DNA from: an uncultured Clostridia bacterium
GTDB taxonomy: Bacteria; Bacillota; Clostridia; Oscillospirales; Acutalibacteraceae
Length of the DNA: 7,531 bases
NCBI GenBank assembly: GCA_937897215.1
Contig: CALCBQ010000072.1
Coordinates: 1 to 7,531 of the forward strand
Reading direction: 5' to 3'
The position numbers and the translations under genes were made by a program. Shown piece by piece: positions 1-6,700 of the stretch; the first letter of the stretch is position 1; every line of letters begins with the position of its first letter. The notes beneath the pieces were generated by a model, which searched no databases, was not told the origin of the DNA, and saw only the letters and a list, made by a program, of their open reading frames with translations.

Positions 1-39
1 GTTACCCTCTTTGAAAAGGTAAACAAACTTTTTGCTCAT
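1..39 (-). CDS. ppdK: Pyruvate phosphate dikinase, N-terminal fragment (runs off the window)
   Basis: The reverse complement reads ATG at 39-37 followed by an open frame to the window edge, giving MSKKFVYLFKEGN. Pyruvate phosphate dikinases characteristically start with M(A/S)K-K-(F/W)VY-x-F-x-EGN, followed by a nucleotide-binding segment that would lie outside this window. The enzyme interconverts pyruvate, ATP and phosphate with phosphoenolpyruvate, AMP and pyrophosphate in the cytoplasm, and is common in anaerobic Clostridia as a glycolytic or gluconeogenic enzyme. The start is well supported: a GGAGGT ribosome binding site (minus strand, 51-46) lies 6 bases before the ATG, and a promoter lies further upstream. 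Only 13 residues are visible, so the family call rests on a short but distinctive N-terminus. The gene is transcribed divergently from the GH89 gene. Confidence 0.72.
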   Translation of the reverse strand, partial: MSKKFVYLFKEGN

Positions 40-45
40 TTTTAT

Positions 46-51
46 ACCTCC
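46..51 (-). promoter_or_regulatory. Ribosome binding site of the minus-strand ppdK-like gene
   Basis: On the minus strand this reads GGAGGT, a near-perfect match to the anti-Shine-Dalgarno sequence. It lies 6 bases before the ATG at 39-37, which fixes that start and shows the fragment is the true 5' end of a gene. Confidence 0.85.
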
Positions 52-104
52 AAAAAATTATTAACAAATTTATGGTTGTGCCATTGGTACACTTAACCTT
101 ATAA

Positions 105-133
105 ATTGTATCAAAAAAAGATTTTATTTTCAA
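105..133 (-). promoter_or_regulatory. Sigma-A-type promoter for the ppdK-like gene
   Basis: On the minus strand a -35 box TTGAAA (133-128) is followed by exactly 17 bases and a -10 box TACAAT (110-105). Each box differs from consensus at one position. Transcription would start near position 98, giving a leader of about 60 bases before the ATG at 39. Spacing and direction fit the divergent gene, so this is a good promoter candidate. Confidence 0.6.
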
Positions 134-170
134 TAGTTTTTACCTATTTTTTTCCACCATTCTAAAATTG

Positions 171-186
171 TTTGTTTATATACAAA
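171..186. promoter_or_regulatory. AT-rich palindrome, possible operator in the divergent region
   Basis: The 16 bases TTTGTTTATATACAAA form an inverted repeat with TTTGT/ACAAA arms and one mismatched pair. The site lies between the two divergent promoters, about 20 bases upstream of the GH89 -35 box and about 40 bases upstream of the ppdK -35 box. A transcription factor site in that position could affect either gene. In such AT-rich DNA a palindrome of this size can also occur by chance, and no regulator family is recognised. Confidence 0.25.
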
Positions 187-204
187 AATACTGCATTTTA
201 TTCA

Positions 205-233
205 TAGACTTTTGTTGTTTTTTGTGATATATT
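205..233 (+). promoter_or_regulatory. Candidate promoter of the GH89 gene
   Basis: A -35-like box TAGACT (205-210, four of six consensus bases) is separated by exactly 17 bases from a -10 box TATATT (228-233, five of six). The predicted transcription start is near 240, leaving a leader of only about 12 to 30 bases depending on which start codon is used. The -35 box is weak, so confidence is moderate. Confidence 0.45.
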
Positions 234-251
234 TTATTTATTACAAAAATT

Positions 252-2762
252 TTGATTCTGGTGAGAAATTTGGAATTACTTAACTACGAAATCCTTAATG
301 CCAGTGGCGAGGCAGACAAAAACTCAATACCTTTATTCACTTATGACACATATCCGTGCTTTATTGATTTGGCATTCCCGAAAAATATGAGTGTGCATGA
401 TGTTATTGTGGTATTCCCTGAAAATACTGAAGTGGAATATACTGTTTTGTCGGGGCTTGATGGTGTTAATTTCTATAAAAAAGGCAAAAGCCCTAAAATT
501 GCACGATACATTCGTATTTTTATAAAATATTACAGTGGTGCAAGACCCACAATCAACAATATTGAAATTCTTGGGGAGGACTGCTCATTCCCTGCTAAAA
601 AGACAGAATTTCATGAGCCGGAAATCTTTTCAAAGACTGATTTTGCAAAGCCCATTACTGACGACGAAATCATAGATGATGTTATTGGAATTATAGGCAG
701 AGCAATCGGCGAAAAATACACAGAGCAATTTGAATTACGCCTTGACAGACGGCTTCGTGAAGATTACTTTGAAGTAGCATCGCTTCGCGGAAAAATTGTG
801 CTTACATCAAACAGTGGTTTAGGTCTTGCTAGCGCTTTTAACTGCTATCTCAAAGAAGTTTGCAACTGCCACATTTCTAGATTTGGCAAACAGGTAAATC
901 TGCCACACAATTTGCCACAGGTTAACGGCAAAATCCACCGCACTACAAAGTGTGAGCATCGCTATGCATACAACTATTGCACACACTCATACTCAATGGC
1001 ATTCTGGGGCAAGGATGAATGGCAGAAAGAAATCGATTTTCTTGCAATGAACGGTGTTAATTTAGTGCTTGACATTCTCGGTATGGAAGAGGTTTACAGA
1101 AGATTTTTAACTAAACTTGGTTACCGCCACCGTGAAATCAAGAATTTTCTTGTAGGTCCCTCTTATTACGCTTGGTTTTATATGAGCAACATCTGTTCTA
1201 TTGGTGGGCCTATTCACGACGATTTTTTCATTGAAAAATGTGAGCTTGCTCGCGAAAATCACAGAAGAATGCAAGTGCTTGGAATGAACATTGTGCTTCA
1301 GGCATACACAGGCATTGTGCCGCGTGATATACAGAAAAAGGACAGAGAAGTACCCGTAATTGAGCAAGGCGATTGGAAAGGTATTGAAAGGCCTTTGATT
1401 GTCAGCCCTGACAGTGTGCATTACATTAAATATGCTCAGATTTTCTATGAATGTCAGAAAGAAGTATTCGGGGACATTACTCATTTTTATGCAGGGGATG
1501 TTTGTCATGAAGGTGGCAAACTGAACAAAAAGAGTGCAAAAGAAAGTTTCAATAATGTTATGGAGAGTATGCTCTCATTCGACAAAGATGCTATGTGGGT
1601 CGTTCAATGCTGGGCTATGAACCCTACTCCCCTTTTCACAAAATCCGTTAAGCAATATCGCGACAAACACATTCTTATGCTTGATTTGAATGCAGAAAAA
1701 ATCAATCATAACGCTAACAATATGGCTCGTCTTTCAAAATACGGGAACGCACTTTTCGGACTTCTTAACAATTTCGGCGGCAGACACGGACTTTTCGGGG
1801 ATTTACCATCACTTGTAAAAAATTTTAACGCGACAAAAAGTCGACCTAATTTCAAGGGACTTGCCCTCACAGCAGAAAGCGTGAATGTTAATCCTATTGT
1901 TACTGATTTGTTCTTCTCTTTTGTCTGGGAAGATATTGAAAATATCAACGAATGGGTGCAGAAATACGCTATTCGTCGATATGGTAAAGAGAATGAAAAC
2001 ATAAGCAAATCCATGGAATTGCTTTTGAAAACTGTATGGGGAAATGACAGCGGTGCTTTAAGTTTTGGTGCACCTGAAACTATGTTCTGTCGAAGACCTA
2101 TGGACCCTGAAACAAAATTATTTACTGCCCGCGGAGTTGTGAAACTTTCGTATTCTAAATCCACATTTGACGAAGCAGTAAAACTTTTCCTTGCAGATTA
2201 TGACAAATTCAAAAACAACGAATGTTACGTTTATGACGCAGTTGATTTATTAAGACAATCACTCTCGAATAAACTTTCAAGTCTTTCTAAAAAGTGCATA
2301 TCTGCATACAAATCAAAGGATTATTTTGCATTTTTGGAATACAACGAGCAACTTATGAAAAATGCAGATTTGCTTGACAGAGTACTTCTTAACTGCAAAG
2401 ATTTCTCATTCAGTTCATATATTGAGCCGGTTTGCGAATACACAGAAAAACTTGACGATTTCACAAAAGAGTTGTATATGATTAACGCGAAAGCTCTTAT
2501 TACTACTTGGTATTGCAGACTACTCTCTGACAAAGGTAATCTTCACGATTATGCTCACAGACAAATGGGCGACCTTATAAACTCGTTCTATAAAATGAGA
2601 TGGGAAAAACTTGCAGAACAAGTTAAAACTGAGATGGATGGCGGAAAACCTCAAGAAATCGACTGGTTTAAAGTTGAGTGGGATTGGGTACTTGGAGAAA
2701 CCAAATATACCAAGAAAGTCCGCGAAGATAGCTTAAAAGCATTAGGAAAACAGATATTATAA
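252..2762 (+). CDS. GH89 family alpha-N-acetylglucosaminidase, cytoplasmic
   Basis: The product (836 residues in the longest frame) resembles glycoside hydrolase family 89, which includes human NAGLU and clostridial AgnC-type enzymes that remove terminal alpha-linked GlcNAc from glycans. Residues ~1-108 look like a divergent F5/8C (CBM32-like) beta-sandwich. Residues ~135-225 fit the NAGLU N-terminal domain, ~230-560 the catalytic barrel and ~560-815 the helical C-terminal domain. Hallmarks are HRYAYNYCTHSYS (236-248), WQKEIDFLAMNGVNL (257-271), LMLDLNAEK (475-483) and NNFGGRHGLFG (506-516). The likely catalytic glutamates are E420 in DVCHEGG and E542 in LTAES, aligning with human E316 and E446. 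There is no signal peptide, so it probably acts on imported oligosaccharides. No ATG exists near the start; TTG 252, GTG 261 and TTG 270 are possible. Coordinates give the longest frame, but TTG 270 is favoured because GGTGA precedes it by 5 bases. An in-frame stop at 225-227 bounds the frame. Confidence 0.9.
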   Translation: MILVRNLELLNYEILNASGEADKNSIPLFTYDTYPCFIDLAFPKNMSVHDVIVVFPENTEVEYTVLSGLDGVNFYKKGKSPKIARYIRIFIKYYSGARPTINNIEILGEDCSFPAKKTEFHEPEIFSKTDFAKPITDDEIIDDVIGIIGRAIGEKYTEQFELRLDRRLREDYFEVASLRGKIVLTSNSGLGLASAFNCYLKEVCNCHISRFGKQVNLPHNLPQVNGKIHRTTKCEHRYAYNYCTHSYSMAFWGKDEWQKEIDFLAMNGVNLVLDILGMEEVYRRFLTKLGYRHREIKNFLVGPSYYAWFYMSNICSIGGPIHDDFFIEKCELARENHRRMQVLGMNIVLQAYTGIVPRDIQKKDREVPVIEQGDWKGIERPLIVSPDSVHYIKYAQIFYECQKEVFGDITHFYAGDVCHEGGKLNKKSAKESFNNVMESMLSFDKDAMWVVQCWAMNPTPLFTKSVKQYRDKHILMLDLNAEKINHNANNMARLSKYGNALFGLLNNFGGRHGLFGDLPSLVKNFNATKSRPNFKGLALTAESVNVNPIVTDLFFSFVWEDIENINEWVQKYAIRRYGKENENISKSMELLLKTVWGNDSGALSFGAPETMFCRRPMDPETKLFTARGVVKLSYSKSTFDEAVKLFLADYDKFKNNECYVYDAVDLLRQSLSNKLSSLSKKCISAYKSKDYFAFLEYNEQLMKNADLLDRVLLNCKDFSFSSYIEPVCEYTEKLDDFTKELYMINAKALITTWYCRLLSDKGNLHDYAHRQMGDLINSFYKMRWEKLAEQVKTEMDGGKPQEIDWFKVEWDWVLGETKYTKKVREDSLKALGKQIL
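260..264 (+). promoter_or_regulatory. GGTGA-type ribosome binding site favouring TTG 270 as the GH89 start
   Basis: GGTGA pairs with the 5' part of the anti-Shine-Dalgarno region and lies 5 bases before TTG 270. No purine-rich site precedes TTG 252 or GTG 261. The ABC gene in this window uses the same GGTGA motif 4 bases before its ATG, which supports this reading. It would trim six residues from the longest frame. Confidence 0.45.
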
Positions 2763-2777
2763 GTGCAGAAACGCACT
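2762..2777. repeat. Small hairpin AGTGC/GCACT overlapping the GH89 stop codon
   Basis: AGTGC (2762-2766) and GCACT (2773-2777) form a 5-bp stem with a 6-base loop. The stem begins at the last base of the GH89 stop codon and abuts the larger palindrome at 2778-2805. It may be part of the same repeat unit or of a 3'-end structure. Confidence 0.45.
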
Positions 2778-2805
2778 GTAGGGCGGGGTCAAGACCCTGC
2801 CCTAC
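2778..2805. repeat. GC-rich 13-bp extragenic palindrome (REP-like, GTAGGG type)
   Basis: Arms GTAGGGCGGGGTC (2778-2790) and GACCCTGCCCTAC (2793-2805) are inverted repeats with a single G-T wobble, separated by AA. The palindrome stands out as a GC-rich island in an intergenic region that is otherwise very AT-rich. No T-tract follows, so it is not a standard intrinsic terminator, although such a stem could protect the 3' end of the GH89 mRNA. It shares its GTAGGG opening with the repeat at the window end. Palindromes of this kind are scattered between genes in many gut Clostridia, which is why it is called REP-like. Confidence 0.7.
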
Positions 2806-2901
2806 TGAATATTATGAGCAACTCTACTAACTCAAATTTATTGATGATTTACATTTTTAACAATTTATTCATTGAAATTATGCAAATAAAATAGTAAAAT
2901 A

Positions 2902-2923
2902 TTGACAACACTTTTCATATAAT
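2902..2923 (+). promoter_or_regulatory. Consensus -35 and -10 boxes before the ABC gene, abnormally close together
   Basis: TTGACA (2902-2907) and TATAAT (2918-2923) are both perfect consensus hexamers, but only 10 bases separate them, whereas 16-18 is normal. Using TATAAT alone, transcription would start near 2930, immediately before the ribosome binding site. Using TTGACA with normal spacing would require a poor T-rich -10 box. A promoter here is likely but its exact form is uncertain. Confidence 0.4.
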
Positions 2924-2930
2924 ATTTTTT

Positions 2931-2935
2931 GGTGA
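2931..2935 (+). promoter_or_regulatory. GGTGA-type ribosome binding site of the ABC ATPase gene
   Basis: GGTGA lies 4 bases before ATG 2940. It matches the 3' portion of the extended Shine-Dalgarno sequence GGAGGTGA and supports this ATG as the start. Confidence 0.6.
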
Positions 2936-2939
2936 TAAT

Positions 2940-3623
2940 ATGAGTTTAATTGAAATCCGTGATATTTATAAAATTTATAATCCCGGCGAAAATGAAGTCA
3001 GGGCATTAGATGGTATTGACTTAACCGTTGAGCACGGCGAATTTTTGGCTATTGTGGGTCAGTCAGGCTCAGGCAAATCAACACTTATGAATATGTTGGG
3101 ACTTTTAGATATTCCTACAAGTGGCACCTACACTCTTGACGGTGTTAATGTTGCAAATATGACCGATGATGAACTCTCAGAAATCCGTAACAAAGAAATT
3201 GGCTTTATTTTTCAGGGCTTCAACTTAATTCCAAGTCTTACTGCCGTTGAAAATGTTGAGTTACCTTTAGTTTATCGTGGAATGAAAAAAGATGAGCGCA
3301 ACAAATTGGCTCTTGAAGCGTTAGAGCGTGTAGGACTTTCACATCGTCTTGACCATTTGCCAAAACAGATGTCAGGTGGTCAGCAACAGCGTGTTGCTAT
3401 TGCTCGTGCAGTTGCTGCGAGACCTCCTATTATTCTTGCTGACGAGCCTACAGGCAACCTTGACTCACACTCAGGCGTTGAAGTTATGAAAATTCTTCAC
3501 GAATTACACGAAGAAGGCAGAACAGTTATTCTTATTACTCACGACAACGATATTGCAAACGAAGCACAGAGAGTAATTCGAATACAAGATGGTCAGATTA
3601 TTTCAGATATTATCAACAAATAA
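2940..3623 (+). CDS. ABC transporter ATP-binding protein, MacB/LolD type
   Basis: This is a complete 227-residue nucleotide-binding subunit, the normal length for the MacB/LolD/FtsE-like group that powers transport or mechanical work by MacB-fold permeases in lipoprotein handling, peptide or antibiotic export, or cell-wall stress. The motifs are intact: Walker A GQSGSGKST (40-48, K46), Q-loop FQGFNLIP (91-98, Q92), signature MSGGQQQR (144-151), Walker B IILADEP (164-170, catalytic E169) followed by the TGNLDS D-loop, and switch H201 in ITHDND. LDIPTSG and the SLTAVENVELPL segment after the Q-loop are typical of this group. It has no membrane segment and must dock on a permease, yet none is encoded on either side: GH89 lies upstream, and a terminator and a phosphoesterase lie downstream. 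The partner must be elsewhere. Substrate cannot be predicted. The ATG start is supported by GGTGA 4 bases upstream. Confidence 0.93.
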   Translation: MSLIEIRDIYKIYNPGENEVRALDGIDLTVEHGEFLAIVGQSGSGKSTLMNMLGLLDIPTSGTYTLDGVNVANMTDDELSEIRNKEIGFIFQGFNLIPSLTAVENVELPLVYRGMKKDERNKLALEALERVGLSHRLDHLPKQMSGGQQQRVAIARAVAARPPIILADEPTGNLDSHSGVEVMKILHELHEEGRTVILITHDNDIANEAQRVIRIQDGQIISDIINK

Positions 3624-3660
3624 TTTTGATTTGTCCAATTACAAAAAATAATACTATTTT

Positions 3661-3703
3661 AAGGAAAAATGTTGCAAAAAAGTGTAGCATTTTTCCTTTT
3701 TTT
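3661..3703 (+). terminator. Intrinsic terminator after the ABC ATPase gene
   Basis: AAGGAAAAATG (3661-3671) pairs perfectly with CATTTTTCCTT (3688-3698). Four further pairs including two wobbles (TTGC with GTAG) extend the stem to about 15 bp around the loop AAAAAAGT. A run of seven T (3697-3703) follows. It lies 37 bases after the ABC stop codon and separates that gene from the phosphoesterase gene. Confidence 0.85.
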
Positions 3704-3722
3704 ATGTTAAAATTTGTATTTG

Positions 3723-3741
3723 TATAATTATATTGTATAGT
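3723..3741 (+). promoter_or_regulatory. Candidate -10 region of the phosphoesterase gene
   Basis: A perfect TATAAT (3723-3728, preceded directly by TG) and a second near-consensus TATAGT (3736-3741) lie between the upstream terminator and the ribosome binding site. No convincing -35 box is seen at the right distance from either. Because a terminator precedes it, the gene needs its own promoter, and this is the best placed candidate. Confidence 0.4.
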
Positions 3742-3752
3742 TTTATGCAATC

Positions 3753-3757
3753 GGAGG
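3753..3757 (+). promoter_or_regulatory. Strong ribosome binding site deciding the phosphoesterase start
   Basis: GGAGG lies 8 bases before ATG 3766. This rules out the longer frame opening at TTG 3733, whose first codons lie upstream of and across this site. The protein then begins with a proper signal peptide. Confidence 0.9.
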
Positions 3758-3765
3758 AGAAAAAG

Positions 3766-6700
3766 ATGAAAAGAAAAAGCACATTCAAAAAACTTTTCTG
3801 TGTAATCCTTGCAGTTGCGGTTTTTGCAGTAAGCATTCCGTTTACAGCAATTGCGGCAACAACTGACGATGTGAATTTCGTTATTTTAAGCGACCTTCAC
3901 TATTTCGCAGAAGCATCACAAGGACCTACACAAGAGGACAAAGCAGAATTCAATGAAATGATGCTTATGAACAATGCTACAAGCGGTATTGCACCAGAAA
4001 TTCTTGATGCAGCACTTGCTAATGTTACTGCTATGGCGTTACAAGGCAAAATTGACTTTTTACTTGTACCTGGCGACTTAACAAGAAACGCTGAAAAAGC
4101 CGCTCATCAGGAACTTGTTCAGAAGTTCACAGCGTTTGAGTTGGCAACAGGTATACCTGTTTATGTTATTAACGGTAACCATGATATTAACAATAACAGA
4201 GCCGCACTTTATGATGGCGAAAACCTCTTGACAGCTAAGAAAAACCCAGAACTTAGAAGCCAGCTTGACACAACCCCTGAAGAGTTTGAATCTCTTTACA
4301 AAGATTTCGGTTATTCTTCAGAAGGTGGCTATTACAGTCGCTATAAAGCAATCGCAGGCAATTCAGAAGGTTCACTTTCATACGCTATTGACCTTCCTAA
4401 CGATTATCGTCTTATTGCTATTGACTCACAGCTTTATTCTGCCGACAACACAGATTCAGGCCTTAATGAGCAAGAAACTGCAGGTCATATGTCTGACGCT
4501 CTTCTTGAGTGGGCACTTAAAGAGTGTGAACAGGCAAAAAAAGACGGTAAAACAATTATCGGTTTCACACATACAAACACAGTTCCTCACTTTGATACAG
4601 AAGTTGACCTTTTTGACAACTTCGTTTTCCGTGATTGGGAAAAAGCTGCTGACGCACTTGCAGACGCAGGTATGCACTACACAGTTTCAGGCCATGTTCA
4701 TATGCAGGATGTTGCAACTTATGTAAGTGATAACGGCGAAGAAATTACTGATATTACAGGTGCTTCAATTTTAAGTTATCCTAACTTATTCAGAAGTGTT
4801 ACTATGAGCACTGCTTCAAACGGTAACATTAACTGCACATATGAAACACACGACATTGATGAATTTGTTCCTGTTGTAATTGATGGTGTTGCTCAACCAA
4901 AGCCATTCAAATATCTTACATGGGAATACAACTTTGGTGGCGACAACATTAAGACATTCGCAACAAATGTTATCAGATATCAGCTTATTTATGGCTTCGG
5001 TAAAGATGTTAAAGACGCAGGTGGTCTTTACAACTATTTAAGTGAAACAATCGGTATTAAAGAGCTTATCGCAGGTCTTGTTGACAATGAAATGCTTGGT
5101 GGTGCACTTGGCGAAATCGGTAACGCTGCTGCAAAAGCACTTATTTACTCACTTTGCAATCAGTTAGAAAAAGCATATCTCCAAGACCCTGATAAGACAA
5201 TGGAAATCCTTGACCCAATGCTTGACAAGCTTCTTGGAATTGAAGTTTCTGACTATCCTTCAACTGCATTCAAAGATACACTTGGTTTTGGTAGCACAGG
5301 CGAAAAAGGTACATTAGGCGACCTTGCTTCATCAGTTCTTGCTTACCACTACACAAACAACGAAGATTACAAGAACGACAAATTCCTTCTTAACGCTCTT
5401 GACCGTTTCTACAATGGTGAAAATGGCGAAATAATTATTAGTACACTTCTTGATGTTGTTCTTAATGACCTTCTTCAGGATACAATTCTCAAAGACATTA
5501 AGATTGACCCTGTTTCTTGGGGTATTAACAGTGAAATGGGCGACCTTGTTCAGTCTCTTACAGATATGATTGACGGTCTTCTTGGCACAAACGGCTTCCC
5601 TGAAATCGGTGTAAGCGACATTATTTCAATTCTCCTTCTTTCAGGTCTTGTTGGTGGCGACAAACTTTCAGATATCGTTTACGGTCTTCTTGACGAATAC
5701 CTTACTGACAGTTTCTATGATGTTATTGACGGCGAGTTCTACAGAATTCTTAAAGACCTTACACACGACGACAACCCAGGTTATATGATGGACTTCGACG
5801 GCACAGTTACTTACACAGGCAAAGTTGCAGTTCCTCTTTCACAGAATAACCTTCGTCTTCCTTCTCACATTGCAGTAACACTTGGCGAAGATGCTTCTTC
5901 AGACAGAAATATCAGCTATGTTACTAAATATAGTATTACAAATACAGATATTCAGATTGTTCCTTACTCAGAAAATCCTGATTTCAGCAAGGGCTCAACA
6001 GTTGATGCAGATATCAAGACAAGCTGTGAAGTTGATGCAGAACGTGCATACTCAGCAATTGACTTAAGCTTTATCGGTATTATCAATCACAAAATGACAG
6101 TTAATCGTCATATCATCAACATCAAGGGTCTTGAAGCAGGTCAGAAATACTGCTACCGTGTTGGCGATGCATCACGTGGCTGGTGGAGTGATATCGGTGT
6201 GATTGATACAGCTGACAACAGCACAGAATTCAGTTTCTTCCATATGACAGACCCACAGTCAGTTACAGAAAAACAGTATGCAGAAAACTGGGCAGTAGCA
6301 CTTGATACTGCATTCACAAATCACAGTGATGCAGGCTTCATTCTTAACACCGGCGACCTTGTTGACAATGGTGGCGACTTTGTTGAGTGGAAGAGAATGT
6401 TCAACACTGCAACAGATGCTCTTATGGACACTGCACTTATGTCTGCATCTGGCAACCACGAAGAACGTGGCGACAATGCACTTGTAAACAACTTTGTATT
6501 CTCAAATCTTCCTGAACAGGACACAACAACAGGTGTTTACTACTCATTTGATTATAACACAGCACACATTGCAGTTCTTAACACAAATGACTTGAATGAC
6601 AGTAACGGACTTTCAGATGCTCAGATTCAGTGGCTTACTGAAAATATGAACGCAAGTGAAAAAGCATGGAAATTCGTAGCACTTCACAAAGCACCATATT

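Noticed and set aside
52..251. Riboswitch or T-box leader in the divergent intergenic region
   Set aside because: The region is AT-rich with only weak stems, the predicted leaders are short, and no known conserved aptamer bases are visible.
1107..1508. Minus-strand open frame within the GH89 gene
   Set aside because: It lies wholly opposite conserved GH89 coding sequence, has no ribosome binding site of note and resembles no family; the same applies to the minus-strand frames at 1706-2164 and 2321-2533.
2778..2805. Palindrome as a standard intrinsic terminator for GH89
   Set aside because: The stem is strong but is followed by TGAATATTATG, not a T-tract, so it is described as an extragenic palindrome instead.
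3733..3765. Longer start at TTG 3733 for the phosphoesterase
   Set aside because: The GGAGG site at 3753-3757 lies inside that extension and is ideally spaced for ATG 3766, which also begins a classic signal peptide.
4265..4726. Alternative-frame open stretch inside the phosphoesterase gene
   Set aside because: It overlaps the conserved first module in another frame and its low-complexity translation looks like no protein. The other overlapping frames in 4456-7132 fail for the same reason.
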